A stretch of 64,000 nt of DNA from Mesorhizobium sp. Pch-S. GTDB taxonomy: Bacteria; Pseudomonadota; Alphaproteobacteria; Rhizobiales; Rhizobiaceae. A model generated the notes under the pieces. It made no database searches. It was not told the DNA's origin and saw only the letters and a program-made list of their open reading frames with translations. The translations under genes were made by a program, and so were the position numbers. The stretch covers positions 930,001 through 994,000 of the forward strand of contig NZ_CP029562.1 in assembly GCF_004136315.1 (NCBI RefSeq), written 5' to 3'. Positions within the stretch are counted from its first letter, which is position 1; each line of letters opens with the position of its first letter. Shown in pieces: positions 26,165-35,437 of the stretch.

Positions 26165-27216
26165 CCGATCGTCCGCTCCAGGACACCGACCCAGTTCTTC
26201 CAGGCGATCTTCTCGATGAGGTCGCTTCCATAGCCGTGGCGCCCGAGCGCCTCGATCAGCCGCGGCAGGCCCGACACGTCGCCGATCTCCGCGGGGATCG
26301 GCGCGCCGTCGAAATCCGAACCCAGGCCGACGCCGTCCTCGCCCAGCCGCTGCAACATGGCGTCGAGGTGGCGCAGCATGGTGTCGAGGTCGGCACCCTT
26401 GCCGTCCGGTCCATCGGGATGGAGGAACTCCACGGCGAAGTTCAGCCCGACCATGCCACGCGTCTCACGGATGGCATCGAGTTGCCAGTCGGTGAGGTTG
26501 CGCGCATGCGGGCAGATCGAATGCACGTTGGAATGTGTCGCCACCAGTGGCGCATCGCTGATGGTCGCGACATCGCGGAATCCCTGTTCGTTGATATGCG
26601 ACAGGTCGACCAGGATGTTCAGCTGGTTGCAGGCTCGGACCAGCGCCTTGCCGGCATCGGTCAATCCCGGCCCGGTGTCGGGCGATGACGGATAGCGGAA
26701 CGGCACGCCGTGGCCGAAGATGTTGGGGCGACTCCAGACCGGACCGAGCGAACGCAGCCCGCCCGCGTGCAGCACATCCAGCATGACGAAATCGGCGTCG
26801 ATCGCTTCGGCGCCCTCGATGTGGAAGACGGCGGCGATCACATCGCGTTCCATGGCGGCGCGGATGTCGGCCGCGCTGCGGCAGACGGCGAGAGCGCCCG
26901 CACGCTCGAGCCTGAACAGGATAGACGCCATGGCAAGGGTCGGCAAACGCGCTTCCTCCATCAGCAAGGGTGGCGGCAAGGGTTCGTCATTGCCCAGCAC
27001 CGATGCGGTGAAGTCGGGATCGTCTTCCCCCGGCGAAGGCGCGAAGACGGCGAACATGCCGCCGGCGAAGCCACCCTTGCGGGCTCGCGGCAGATCGATG
27101 TGCCAGGTGGCCGGCGCGCCTTGCGTGAAAAGCCGCGCCTTGTCGGTTTCAGCCGAGAGATGCAGGTTGAGCAACGAGTCGTTGTGACCGTCGAAGACGG
27201 GAATGAGATCGGGCAT
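26161..27216 (-). CDS. Renal-dipeptidase-type (M19) dipeptidase
   Basis: 351-residue binuclear zinc dipeptidase of the amidohydrolase superfamily. Metal ligands are recognisable: DGHND (His11, Asp13), the bridging glutamate in AVFHIEGAEAID, histidines in LVDLSHINEQGF and LVATHSNVHSIC, and the aspartate in GVGLGSDFDGAP. No signal peptide is visible, so it is probably cytosolic. M19 enzymes cleave dipeptides and tolerate a C-terminal D-amino acid. The ATG at 27216 (MPDLIPVFDGHND) was chosen. It ends the strand that carries the peptide transporter, porin and serine hydrolase, which supports a role in hydrolysing imported dipeptides. Confidence 0.88.
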   Translation of the reverse strand: MPDLIPVFDGHNDSLLNLHLSAETDKARLFTQGAPATWHIDLPRARKGGFAGGMFAVFAPSPGEDDPDFTASVLGNDEPLPPPLLMEEARLPTLAMASILFRLERAGALAVCRSAADIRAAMERDVIAAVFHIEGAEAIDADFVMLDVLHAGGLRSLGPVWSRPNIFGHGVPFRYPSSPDTGPGLTDAGKALVRACNQLNILVDLSHINEQGFRDVATISDAPLVATHSNVHSICPHARNLTDWQLDAIRETRGMVGLNFAVEFLHPDGPDGKGADLDTMLRHLDAMLQRLGEDGVGLGSDFDGAPIPAEIGDVSGLPRLIEALGRHGYGSDLIEKIAWKNWVGVLERTIG

Positions 27217-27305
27217 GATTGTCTTGTGCTTTGCGTGTTGGATCGGAAGCGCGCCGGGCAACAATCAGCGCACTTCCAATTTCTCTCTTCGATTTCGATC
27301 CTGGC

Positions 27306-28478
27306 CTATCGAGCCAGCTTTGCGCCGACGAGCAGGTCATCGGCAACCGAAGCCCGGAACTTGCGATTTTCGTCCGTGCCGTCGATGTTCATCAGCACGG
27401 CCACCGCCTGGCTCTTGTCCTTGCTCAGAACGACCATGTTGAGGGCGCCGTTGTCGCTGCCGGTGTGTCCGACGGCCTTGTGGGTCGCGGTCTCCTCTTC
27501 CGTCCAGCAGAGGCCCTGATAGGGATAGATCTTGCGATCCACCTGCCGGCGCAACATGTTGCGGACCGCGGCCTGGGAGAGGATGGCCTTGCTACCCGTT
27601 TCCTGTCCAAGCATCGCGTGCAGCGCCTTTGCCAGATCGCTGGCGGAGCAACGCAGCATGCCGGCAGGCACGTCTGGATAGCCCTGCTGCGGCAGCGCGA
27701 CGAATTCTCCCTTTTCATACTGGTAGGGCGTGGCGAGAACGTCGGGCGCGAAGTCCTTCAGATACCAATGGGCGTTCCGGATGCCGAGCGGCTCAAGCAC
27801 GTTGGCTGCAACATAGGCAGGGAATTCCTGCTTGCTGACATGCTGGACGATGTAGCCCGCCAGGGCGATCGCGATATTGCTGTAGTCCCACTTGGTGCCG
27901 GGCTTTCCCTTGAGAAACGATTTCGGCGAGTAGGCACTGCCGCCTTCCGCAAGATAGCCTTTCAGCAAATCCGGCAGGCTTTGGGTCGGATCGCCAGGGA
28001 ATGAAACGAAACCATAGCCCTCATCGGAGATGCTCGATGTATGGGTGACAAGTTGCTTCACGGTGATCGGCAGCTTCGGATGACGAGGATTCCGGACCTT
28101 GAAATCAATGAAATCATTGACGTCGCCGTTCAGGTCATAGCCCTTGCGCTCGAACAGTTGCACCAGGGCGGAGACGGTGAACAGCTTGCTGACCGACGCC
28201 AAATGCATCGGCGTGTCGGCGGTGAGCTTGCGCTGCTTCCCGAGGTCGGCGAAACCGAACGCTGCCGTGTAGCGCGTGGCATTGTCCTTCGTCGTTATGG
28301 CCACGGACGCACCGACGACATGGGCAGTCTTCATGCGATCCGGAACGCTGGCTTCGAAGTCGCGCCGCCAGCTTTCGAATGACGGCTTCGGCTTGTCGTC
28401 TGCCAAAGCGATTTGCACGTGCGGCATGAACAGTCCCGCCATTCCCATCTTGAGCAATGAACGTCGCGTTGAAATCAT
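27306..28478 (-). CDS. Exported serine hydrolase, beta-lactamase/D-aminopeptidase family
   Basis: 390-residue class C beta-lactamase-like serine hydrolase. It begins with a probable Tat signal, ISTRRSLLKMGMAGLFMPHV, so it likely folds before export to the periplasm. The catalytic S-x-x-K is ASVSKLFTVSALVQLF, the tyrosine motif is WDYSNIAIALAGYI, and the third motif is the HTGSDNG segment in place of KTG. The ATG at 28478 has AAGGAGA upstream. The family includes D-aminopeptidases, DD-peptidases and esterases, and the substrate cannot be fixed. Neighbouring peptide importer, porin and dipeptidase favour a peptide substrate. Confidence 0.82.
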   Translation of the reverse strand: MISTRRSLLKMGMAGLFMPHVQIALADDKPKPSFESWRRDFEASVPDRMKTAHVVGASVAITTKDNATRYTAAFGFADLGKQRKLTADTPMHLASVSKLFTVSALVQLFERKGYDLNGDVNDFIDFKVRNPRHPKLPITVKQLVTHTSSISDEGYGFVSFPGDPTQSLPDLLKGYLAEGGSAYSPKSFLKGKPGTKWDYSNIAIALAGYIVQHVSKQEFPAYVAANVLEPLGIRNAHWYLKDFAPDVLATPYQYEKGEFVALPQQGYPDVPAGMLRCSASDLAKALHAMLGQETGSKAILSQAAVRNMLRRQVDRKIYPYQGLCWTEEETATHKAVGHTGSDNGALNMVVLSKDKSQAVAVLMNIDGTDENRKFRASVADDLLVGAKLAR

Positions 28479-28532
28479 GATCAATCTCCTTGTCTGGGTC
28501 TCATTCTCCGGGTCGGACCCGCGGTTTCGGAA

Positions 28533-28555
28533 CGGCTGACGCTTCCCGTCAGCCG
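28533..28555 (-). terminator. Stem-loop after the porin gene
   Basis: A perfect 9-bp stem, CGGCTGACG (28533-28541) and CGTCAGCCG (28547-28555), with a CTTCC loop, 24 bases beyond the porin stop. No long T-run follows, so it may be a weak terminator or an mRNA-stabilising structure between the porin and serine-hydrolase genes. Confidence 0.5.
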
Positions 28556-28578
28556 ATGATGAAGCGTTGATCCCGGCA

Positions 28579-29673
28579 TCAGAAATCGCGTTGAATGCTG
28601 AGGATGCCGGCAAGCGCATCGCCGGATGTCGCGGACCTGCTGCCGAATGACGTGTAGTCGAGCTCGGGCGTGACGATCAGGCCCGGGACCACTTCGTAAT
28701 CGGCGTTGAACGCCAGGGCGTATGTTCCCGAATCCGCATAGGCGATTTGGCTGTTGAGCGTCAGTTTCGGCGAAAGGCTGGCGGACAGGCCGCTCCATGC
28801 AGCGTAGGTGCCATCCCATGCTCCATAGTAGTTCGGCTTTTCAGGATCGGACTGATAGCCGCCCATGACGAAGGCGGTGAATGGGCCACCCAACCGGATA
28901 TCCATCCGCACCTTCGCCGCGATCTCCTGGAACACCGAGTCGTAGCCGAGGACGGTTGCGATCGCTCCCCAGTGCCTTTCGAGCTTCAGCCCCCCGACCA
29001 GATGCGGCATGTAGCCATCGATCAGATGGTCCTGCATATCGGGCGTCTCGGGTCCCTCGCCCTCCTCTTCGTCCTCAACCTCTCCCTCCTCGCTGTTCTT
29101 GTCGGCGCTCGCGCCCTGCTCCGCTCCGAACATGGCGGAAAGCCCGTCACCGAGCCGCGCCGTATAGCTGACCTGATTGGTCATGCCGCCGGCATAGGGA
29201 ATGACGTCGTCACTCGAAACATTGCCGGCCGATCCCAGCCAGACATCGAACTGCGAGTCCGATGCGCCGATCAGCAGCCCGCCCAGCTCGATCGTCGCCG
29301 CGGAAAAGCTTGCGCCTTCATTGGTGCCGTCGGTGAAGTTCTGCTCGATCTCGAAAAATGTGTTCAGGCTTCCCAGTTCGGTTTCCGATCGGGCATCGGC
29401 ATTCAGCTTGGCCTTGGTATGCTGGCCCCAGCTTTTCTTGCGTTCGCCGGTGTAGACGTCGGCACCGGCAGAGATTTCGTAGCTGACATAGCCGCCGATC
29501 TTCAGGCAGACGTCGCTTTGCGGGAGCTGGACGAACCCCGCGCCCATGACGTCGCAGGCGCGGAGGTATTGGGCCGGCTCGGGATCGGACATCATCTCCG
29601 TTTCCGCTGCGGCGGGTTGTGGGATTTCAAACAGGAGTGCGCTCAAGCCCCCCAGAACCAGACCAGATTTCAT
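28579..29673 (-). CDS. Outer-membrane porin of the Rhizobiales Porin_2 family
   Basis: 364-residue beta-barrel precursor with a signal peptide ([23 protein letters not shown]). The family's N-terminal Cys-pair region is LRACDVMGAGFVQLPQSDVC followed by LKIGGYVSYEISAGADVYTG. Alternating beta-strand sequence continues to a terminal phenylalanine (SIQRDF), the outer-membrane assembly signal. An acidic insertion, NSEEGEVEDEEEGEGPET, occurs near residue 200, where a surface or pore loop would be expected. The start has AGAGGGAAGACA before ATG 29673 and lies 47 bases inside the end of the upstream ATPase gene. It probably lets the transporter's substrates cross the outer membrane. Confidence 0.88.
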   Translation of the reverse strand: MKSGLVLGGLSALLFEIPQPAAAETEMMSDPEPAQYLRACDVMGAGFVQLPQSDVCLKIGGYVSYEISAGADVYTGERKKSWGQHTKAKLNADARSETELGSLNTFFEIEQNFTDGTNEGASFSAATIELGGLLIGASDSQFDVWLGSAGNVSSDDVIPYAGGMTNQVSYTARLGDGLSAMFGAEQGASADKNSEEGEVEDEEEGEGPETPDMQDHLIDGYMPHLVGGLKLERHWGAIATVLGYDSVFQEIAAKVRMDIRLGGPFTAFVMGGYQSDPEKPNYYGAWDGTYAAWSGLSASLSPKLTLNSQIAYADSGTYALAFNADYEVVPGLIVTPELDYTSFGSRSATSGDALAGILSIQRDF

Positions 29674-30481
29674 TGTCTTCCCTCTGTTGGTTTTTCATTG
29701 GCTTTGTTTGAAGTCTCGAAAGTTCGGCATCCCTCGTCGCCCTGACGAAGCCTTCGGAGGCCTTGAGCAGGCGTCTTGTGTAGTCCTGAGTGACGGTGTG
29801 GGAGACGAGGTCGGTTGCGGCGAGCTGTTCGACCGCCTCGCCGTTCTGCATCACCATGAGGCGCTCGCACATGTGGTTGATGACGGCGAGATCGTGGCTG
29901 ACCATGAGGTAGGTCAGCTTGCGGTCGCGCCGCACCTCTTCGAGCAGGTTCAGCACCTCCGCCTGCACCGAGGCATCGAGTGCCGAGGTCGGCTCGTCGA
30001 GCAGCAGGATCGACGGTTCCAGGATCAGGGCTCGCGCGATCGCCACACGCTGGCGTTGCCCGCCAGACAGCTGGTGCGAATAGCGGAAGCGGAAGCCGGA
30101 GCTCAGGCCAACCTCCTCCAGCGCACGCCGGATGCGGGTCTCGCTGTCACCGATGCCATGGATGGCTAGCGGCTCCTGCAGCAGCCGGTCCACCGTCTGG
30201 CGTGGATGCAGCGAACCATAAGGGTCCTGGAACACCATCTGCACCTGGCGGTAGAAGGCCTTGTCTCGTTTACGACCGAGTGGCTTGCCGTTGACGCTGA
30301 TGCTGCCCGAGGCAACCGGGGCAAGGCCGGCAATGGCGCGCAGCAGCGTCGACTTGCCGGAGCCGGATTCGCCGACCAGCCCGAAGGATTCACCCGGCTG
30401 CACCGCGACACTGACGCCCTTGAGCGCCCTGAAGTGATCGAAGACGACCTCGACCCTGTCTGCCTGAAGTGCCGCCGTCAT
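29627..30481 (-). CDS. Peptide/nickel-type ABC transporter ATPase (DppF-like)
   Basis: 284-residue ATPase, second of the pair in an oligopeptide importer. Walker A is [20 protein letters not shown], the Q-loop [20 protein letters not shown], the signature [19 protein letters not shown], and the Walker [21 protein letters not shown]. The C-terminal tail after [13 protein letters not shown] is odd: its last ~15 residues are read from the first codons of the porin gene in another frame, giving a 47-base same-strand overlap. It starts by ATGA overlap with the DppD-like gene. The tail lacks the usual oligopeptide-transporter C-terminal domain. Confidence 0.88.
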   Translation of the reverse strand: MTAALQADRVEVVFDHFRALKGVSVAVQPGESFGLVGESGSGKSTLLRAIAGLAPVASGSISVNGKPLGRKRDKAFYRQVQMVFQDPYGSLHPRQTVDRLLQEPLAIHGIGDSETRIRRALEEVGLSSGFRFRYSHQLSGGQRQRVAIARALILEPSILLLDEPTSALDASVQAEVLNLLEEVRRDRKLTYLMVSHDLAVINHMCERLMVMQNGEAVEQLAATDLVSHTVTQDYTRRLLKASEGFVRATRDAELSRLQTKPMKNQQREDNEIWSGSGGLERTPV

Positions 30482-31323
30482 GCCGCCCACTCCGCCTTGC
30501 GTGCCAGCACCGGCAGCGGATGCCGGTCGTTGCCGATCTTGGGCATGCAGTCGAGCAGGCCTTGTGTGTAGGGATGTTTTGCGTTGGCCAGCTCCGAGGC
30601 CGGCAGCTGTTCCACCACCTTGCCGGCATACATGACCACGACACGGTCGCAGAAGGAGGAGACGAGCCGCAGATCATGCGAGATGAAGATCAGGCCCATG
30701 CCACGCTCCGCCACCAGCCGGTCGAGGATGGCCAGCACATCGAGCTGCACCGTCACGTCGAGCGCCGAGGTCGGCTCGTCGGCGATCAGCAGCTCCGGAT
30801 CGGCAATCAGCATCATGGCGATCATGGCGCGCTGGCCCATGCCGCCCGAGACTTCATGCGGGTAGAGATCGAAGACACGCTTCGGATCGCGGATCTGCAC
30901 GGCTGCCAGCATGTCGAGGGCACGTTCCCTTGCCTCGGCCTTCGAGACCTTCTCGTGGGTGCGCAGGGTCTCGACGATCTGGCGGCCGATGCTGATGACG
31001 GGATCGAGCGAGTACTTCGGATCCTGCAGGATCATGGCGACGCGCTTGCCGCGCAGCGCCCTGCGCTCGCGGGCCGGCAGCGACAGCAGATCGATGCCGT
31101 CGAACTGCAGCCTGTCGGCGCTGACCTCGGCCCTCGGATCGGTGAGGCCCATGATGGCGCGGCCGGTCTGGGACTTGCCGGAGCCGGATTCTCCGACGAT
31201 GCCGAGGCGTTCGCGTCCTACCGAGAAGGAGACGCCGCGCACCGCTTCGATGATACCGGTGCGGGTGGGAAAGCGGACCTTGAGGTTGTCGACCTCGAGC
31301 AGGTTCTTCTCAAGAGCACTCAT
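30478..31323 (-). CDS. Peptide/nickel-type ABC transporter ATPase (DppD-like)
   Basis: 281-residue ATPase, first of the pair. Walker A is [20 protein letters not shown], the Q-loop VAMILQDPKYSLDPVISIG, the signature VSGGMGQRAMIAMMLIADP (SGGMGQR in place of SGGQRQR, as in DppD types), and the Walker [21 protein letters not shown]. The ATG at 31323 (MSALEKNLLEVDNLKV) overlaps the permease stop by ATGA, and its own stop overlaps the next ATPase start likewise, so the three genes are translationally coupled. Longer upstream frames are shadow of the permease gene. Confidence 0.9.
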   Translation of the reverse strand: MSALEKNLLEVDNLKVRFPTRTGIIEAVRGVSFSVGRERLGIVGESGSGKSQTGRAIMGLTDPRAEVSADRLQFDGIDLLSLPARERRALRGKRVAMILQDPKYSLDPVISIGRQIVETLRTHEKVSKAEARERALDMLAAVQIRDPKRVFDLYPHEVSGGMGQRAMIAMMLIADPELLIADEPTSALDVTVQLDVLAILDRLVAERGMGLIFISHDLRLVSSFCDRVVVMYAGKVVEQLPASELANAKHPYTQGLLDCMPKIGNDRHPLPVLARKAEWAA

Positions 31324-32246
31324 TGGCCCGAGCTCCTTGGATCGAGCGCATCGCGCAGGCCGTCGCCGAGCAGGTTGAAGCCGAGGCTGACGATGAGGAT
31401 GGCCATGCCGGGCATGGCAGCCACCCACCATTGGTCGAGGATGAAACGACGACCCGATGCGATCATTGCGCCCCATTCCGGCAGGGGCGGCTGCGCGCCC
31501 AACCCGACAAAACCCAGGCCGGCTGCCGTCAGGATGATGCCTGCCATGTCCAGGGTGACGCGCACGATCAGCGAGGACGTACACATCGGCAGGATATGGC
31601 GCAGCACCACCCGGACAGGCGATGCGCCCATCAATTGCACCGCCTTGATGTAGTCCGAGCCACGCACCATCAGCGTCTCGGCGCGGGCGATGCGGGCATA
31701 GGGCGGCCATGAGGTGATGGCGATGGCGATGATGGCGTTCTCGATGCCGGGTCCGAGCGCCGCCACGAAGGCCAGCGCCAGGATCAGCTTCGGGAAGGCC
31801 AGGAAGATGTCGGTGATGCGCATCAGGATCGCGTCGGTCCAGCCACCGGCGTAACCCGCCACCGCACCGACCAGCAGACCGACGGGCGCCGAAATGACAG
31901 CGACCAGAACCACGACGAACAGTGTGAGGCGCGAGCCGTAGAGGATGCGCGAATAGATATCGCGCCCCTGATCGTCGGTGCCCAGCCAATGCCCTGCGGA
32001 AGGTGGCAGCAGGCGAGCGGTCTTGAGATCACCCACCACCGGCGAATAGGCCGTCAGGTAATTCGCGAAAGCCGCGACGAAGACCAGCGCCAGGATGATG
32101 AAAAGCCCCAGCATGCCCGGCTTGTTGGCGACAAAGCGCCGCCAGGTCGCATAGGCGCGGCCAAGCCTGGCTTGCCAGCGCGAGGCGGGCTGATCCGAAA
32201 GCAGCCACTCGCGACGGGAAAGCACCGATGATTGCGCCGTGTTCAT
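31320..32246 (-). CDS. Peptide-type ABC transporter permease (DppC-like)
   Basis: 308-residue inner-membrane permease of the oligopeptide C type. After a cytosolic leader the first helix is MLGLFIILALVFVAAFANYL. The DppC motif HWLGTDDQGRDIYSRILYGS follows, then the helical bundle and the EAA loop DYIKAVQLMGASPVRVVLRH. The C-terminal ALDPRSSGQ resembles the usual LDPR ending. Start at ATG 32246 (MNTAQSSV); TTG 32261 is an in-frame alternative. It is preceded by a 92-base gap after the B permease and coupled to the ATPase gene. Confidence 0.88.
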   Translation of the reverse strand: MNTAQSSVLSRREWLLSDQPASRWQARLGRAYATWRRFVANKPGMLGLFIILALVFVAAFANYLTAYSPVVGDLKTARLLPPSAGHWLGTDDQGRDIYSRILYGSRLTLFVVVLVAVISAPVGLLVGAVAGYAGGWTDAILMRITDIFLAFPKLILALAFVAALGPGIENAIIAIAITSWPPYARIARAETLMVRGSDYIKAVQLMGASPVRVVLRHILPMCTSSLIVRVTLDMAGIILTAAGLGFVGLGAQPPLPEWGAMIASGRRFILDQWWVAAMPGMAILIVSLGFNLLGDGLRDALDPRSSGQ

Positions 32247-32338
32247 GGCAGACAGGTCCAATGGATGGCGTGCACGGGTTCTTCTCCTCGTCGCGGTCCG
32301 AAATCAGCTGTGGAAGTGGCGGGCAGCGGCCGGTCGGC

Positions 32339-33415
32339 TCACTGCGCCTTGGTTCTTGGATCGAGCAGCCGGTAGAGCTGGTCCGAAATCAGGTTGATGG
32401 CGATGAACACCGAGCCGATGACGACGGTGCCGCCAAGTACCGCGTTCATGTCCGCATTCTGCAGCGAGTTGGTGATGTAGAGCCCGATACCCGGCCAGGA
32501 GAACACCGTCTCGGTCAGCACCGAACCCTCCAGCAATCCGGCGTAGGACAGCGCGATCACCGTCACCAGCGGCACGGCGGCGTTGCGCAGCGCATGCCCC
32601 CAGATGATACGCGTTTCCGAGACGCCCTTGGCCCGTGCGGCAATCACATATTCCTGGCTGAGCTCGTTCAGCATGAAGGAGCGTGTCAGGCCGCTGATAT
32701 AGGCCAGCGAGAAATAGCCGAGCAGCGCGGCCGGCAGGAAGATGTGCCGCATGACGTCCCAAAACACATCCCACTGCCCCTGCATGGCCGAATCCAGCAG
32801 GTAGAAGCCGGTGGTCGGGGTGAAGGAATATTCGTAGGCGATGTCGAGACGGCCGGGGAACGCCGCCCAGCGCAGCTTGGCGTAGAACAGCACCAGCGAC
32901 AGCAGGCCGAGCCAGAAGATCGGCACCGAATAGCCGATCAGCCCGATGACACGCACCACCTGATCGACCAGGCTGCCACGCCGGACCGCGGCGAGCACGC
33001 CGAGCGGGACGCCGATGACCGCACCGATGAGCGTGCCGATCGTCGCCAGTTCGATGGTGGCCGGGAAGACGCGGCGGATATCGTCCATGACCGCATTGGA
33101 GGTCAGTACGGACCTGCCGAAGTCACCGGCAAGCACACCCTTGATGTAGATGTAGAATTGCTGGATCAGCGGCAGGTCGAAACCCATTTCGCGCCGCGTC
33201 CGTTCGACGACGCTGGCCGGGGCACGATCGCCGACGATTGCCAGCACCGGGTCGATCGGCATGACGCGGCCGATGAAGAAGGTCACCGCCAGAAGGCCGA
33301 GATAGGTCATGACGGCAATGACCAGGAAGCGGGCGACAGGCGCCAGAAGCGCGAACGCACGGGTGCCGTCAGCCTCTGCTCGCGCTTCGGCTGCACTCAA
33401 GCCACGGGTTGCCAT
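32339..33415 (-). CDS. Peptide-type ABC transporter permease (DppB-like)
   Basis: 358-residue permease of the oligopeptide B type with six helices. Family segments include FFIGRVMPIDPVLAIVGDRA, MGFDLPLIQQFYIYIKGVLA and GDFGRSVLTSNAVMDDIRRV. The EAA loop is EYVIAARAKGVSETRIIWGH, and the last part reads VFSWPGIGLYITNSLQNADM. A ~30-residue charged N-terminal extension precedes the first helix. It follows the binding-protein gene by 3 bases. The loop between helices (PGRLDIAYEYSFTPTTGFYL) matches transporters of short peptides, but the ligand cannot be read from it. Confidence 0.9.
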   Translation of the reverse strand: MATRGLSAAEARAEADGTRAFALLAPVARFLVIAVMTYLGLLAVTFFIGRVMPIDPVLAIVGDRAPASVVERTRREMGFDLPLIQQFYIYIKGVLAGDFGRSVLTSNAVMDDIRRVFPATIELATIGTLIGAVIGVPLGVLAAVRRGSLVDQVVRVIGLIGYSVPIFWLGLLSLVLFYAKLRWAAFPGRLDIAYEYSFTPTTGFYLLDSAMQGQWDVFWDVMRHIFLPAALLGYFSLAYISGLTRSFMLNELSQEYVIAARAKGVSETRIIWGHALRNAAVPLVTVIALSYAGLLEGSVLTETVFSWPGIGLYITNSLQNADMNAVLGGTVVIGSVFIAINLISDQLYRLLDPRTKAQ

Positions 33416-33418
33416 CGG

Positions 33419-35062
33419 TTATTCCTTTGTGACGGCGCCGGCGAAATTGGTGTCGGGGCTGGGCCCCAGCTTGAAGCCCTGCACGTTCTTGCGCAGGCCG
33501 GCGACCTCGGTCTGCTGGTAGATGATCGCGAACGGGCTGTTCTCGAGCACTTCCTTCTGCAGGTGCCGGTACATCTCGACACGCTTGGCGGGATCGCTCT
33601 CCAGAAGTGCTGCTTCCGTTTCCTTGGTCAGCTCCGGCACGTCCCAGGCATTGCGCCAGGCCAGCGTCTGATTGTTGCTGTCATCGGCGTTGTTGGGATT
33701 GGATGCAAAGGTCTGGGCATTGGAGTTGGGATCGAAATAGTCCTGGCCCCATTGTCCGATATAGATGTCATGGTTGCGGGCGCGGTATTTGGTCAGCGTC
33801 TGCTTGTCGTCACCGGGAATGATCTCGATCTTGATCCCGGCTTCGGCCGCCGTCTGCTGCACGGCCTCGGCAATGCCCGTCACCGGCTGGCTGTTGCGCG
33901 TGTCCATGGTGACGGAGAAGCCGTCCTTCAGGCCAGCCTTCTCAAGCAACTCCCTGGCCTTGGCGACGTCCAGCTTGAATGGTGTCTCATCCAGCTCGCC
34001 CAGCACGCCTTTGGGCAGGAAGGTCTGGTGGACATTGCCGATGCCCTTGATCAGCGTGTCGCCGATGGCGCTGTAGTCGATCAGATATTTGAAGGCCTGC
34101 CGCACCTCCGGCTTGGCCAGGTTCGGGTTCTTCTGGTTGAGGCTGATGTAATAGACCGTGCCCTTCGGCGCGCTGGTCAGCGCAATGTCTTCCTTCCTGG
34201 CCACAGCCTCGAGATCGTTCGGCTCGAGGTTGCGGGCAATGTCGATGTCGCCAGCCTCGAGCGCCAGCCGCTGGGCGGAGCTTTCCTTCATGTGGCGATA
34301 GATGACGCGCGCGAGCCTGGCCTTCTCGCCCCAATAATTGTCGTTGCGATCCATGACGACCGCCTCGCTGGCGCGCCATTCGCGCAGCTTGAAGCGACCG
34401 GAACCCGCCGAATGTGTCTTCAGCCAGTCATTGCCGAAATCATTGTCGTATTTGTAGTCGTCGCCCGGCGTCATCGCCTTGGCGTTTTCGGATACCAGTT
34501 TCCTGTCGACCACGGCGCCGACGCTCGACGCCAGGCAGTTCAGCACGAAGCTCGGCGCATAGGGCTTGTCGACGGTGAAGACGAAGGTCGAGGCATCCGC
34601 CGCCTTCGCCTTTTCGCCAACGTTGTCACCGGTCAGTCCGAACTGGCCAAGGATGAAGGCCGGGCTCTTGTCGAGCTTGATGACGCGCTCGAAGGAATAA
34701 GCCACGTCCTCGGCGGTGAGCGGGTTGCCGGAGGCGAATTTCAGGTTGGGCTTCAGCTTGAAGGTGTAAGTCAGCCTGTCGTCGGAGACAGTCCAGCTTT
34801 CCGCCAGATCGCTCGTCACCTTGGTGGTGTCGGCCAGGTCGAAACGCACGAGCAGATCGTAGATATTGGCGTTGACCTCGGCAGTCGACAATTCGAACGC
34901 CTCGCCCGGATCCATGGTGATCATCTCGTCAAGGGCATAGGCTTCGACCAGCGTATCGGCAGGCGTCGCCGCGAACGCCGGAACCACCCCCATCAGCAGT
35001 GCAGACATCGCTGCGCCCGCGAGCAGGCGACGCGAACGACAGGCGATCTTTTCCATCATCAT
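33419..35062 (-). CDS. Peptide-binding periplasmic protein (SBP family 5)
   Basis: 547-residue extracytoplasmic solute-binding protein. The signal peptide (RRLLAGAAMSALLMGVVPAF, then AFAATPA) is followed by mature sequence starting near residue 33. Family blocks include YALDEMITMDPGEAFELSTA, LAESWTVSDDRLTYTFKLKP and the signature region FASGNPLTAEDVAYSFERV. Three consecutive ATGs lie at 35062, 35059 and 35056, with GGAAGAG just upstream. It is the first gene of the importer operon, under a 375-base divergent control region shared with the rpiR-type gene. Likely ligands are short peptides; nickel or glycosides are alternatives for this family. Confidence 0.88.
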   Translation of the reverse strand: MMMEKIACRSRRLLAGAAMSALLMGVVPAFAATPADTLVEAYALDEMITMDPGEAFELSTAEVNANIYDLLVRFDLADTTKVTSDLAESWTVSDDRLTYTFKLKPNLKFASGNPLTAEDVAYSFERVIKLDKSPAFILGQFGLTGDNVGEKAKAADASTFVFTVDKPYAPSFVLNCLASSVGAVVDRKLVSENAKAMTPGDDYKYDNDFGNDWLKTHSAGSGRFKLREWRASEAVVMDRNDNYWGEKARLARVIYRHMKESSAQRLALEAGDIDIARNLEPNDLEAVARKEDIALTSAPKGTVYYISLNQKNPNLAKPEVRQAFKYLIDYSAIGDTLIKGIGNVHQTFLPKGVLGELDETPFKLDVAKARELLEKAGLKDGFSVTMDTRNSQPVTGIAEAVQQTAAEAGIKIEIIPGDDKQTLTKYRARNHDIYIGQWGQDYFDPNSNAQTFASNPNNADDSNNQTLAWRNAWDVPELTKETEAALLESDPAKRVEMYRHLQKEVLENSPFAIIYQQTEVAGLRKNVQGFKLGPSPDTNFAGAVTKE

Positions 35063-35437
35063 GATCTCTTCCCTTGATTGCCGGAGTTCCCCACCCCGGG
35101 CGCGGCTTTGATATCCGTCTGAACCGAGCCTCCACCCGGCAGGCACACCTCCAGCGACGGCTGCTCCCAAGCAGCCGGACCGATTTCGGCAACCCTTGTC
35201 CCGAACGTTTTTGTTCAGTGGACAATAAACATTATGTATATACTTTTCCCGGTGTCAATCGTGCTTTTTTGCGGTTGAAACAGAGCCGGTTCTTGCCGTG
35301 TGTGCTTGATTGTGCCCTGTGATGCCTGAGGCGGCCTGTGCCTTGCCCCATGGTGAGGTCAAGCTATTTTGACAGAAAACAAACGTCAAGCATGATTATG
35401 TTAGAAATATTTCATATCTGAAAAACTTCGATGCGAG
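35063..35437. promoter_or_regulatory. Divergent control region between peptide importer and RpiR-type gene
   Basis: No gene is visible in these 375 bases. The two flanks are AT-rich and promoter-like: 35208-35250 facing the importer, and 35365-35425 facing the regulator. The second holds TTGACA at 35369-35374 with GATTAT 19 bases on. A spaced inverted repeat, TTGAC (35369-35373) and GTCAA (35385-35389), overlaps that promoter and could be an operator. The middle part is GC-rich and shows nothing I recognise. Confidence 0.4.

Noticed and set aside
32228..35077. 949-codon open plus-strand frame opposite the peptide transporter
   Set aside because: High-GC antisense shadow. The minus strand holds well-defined permease and binding-protein genes over the whole stretch.
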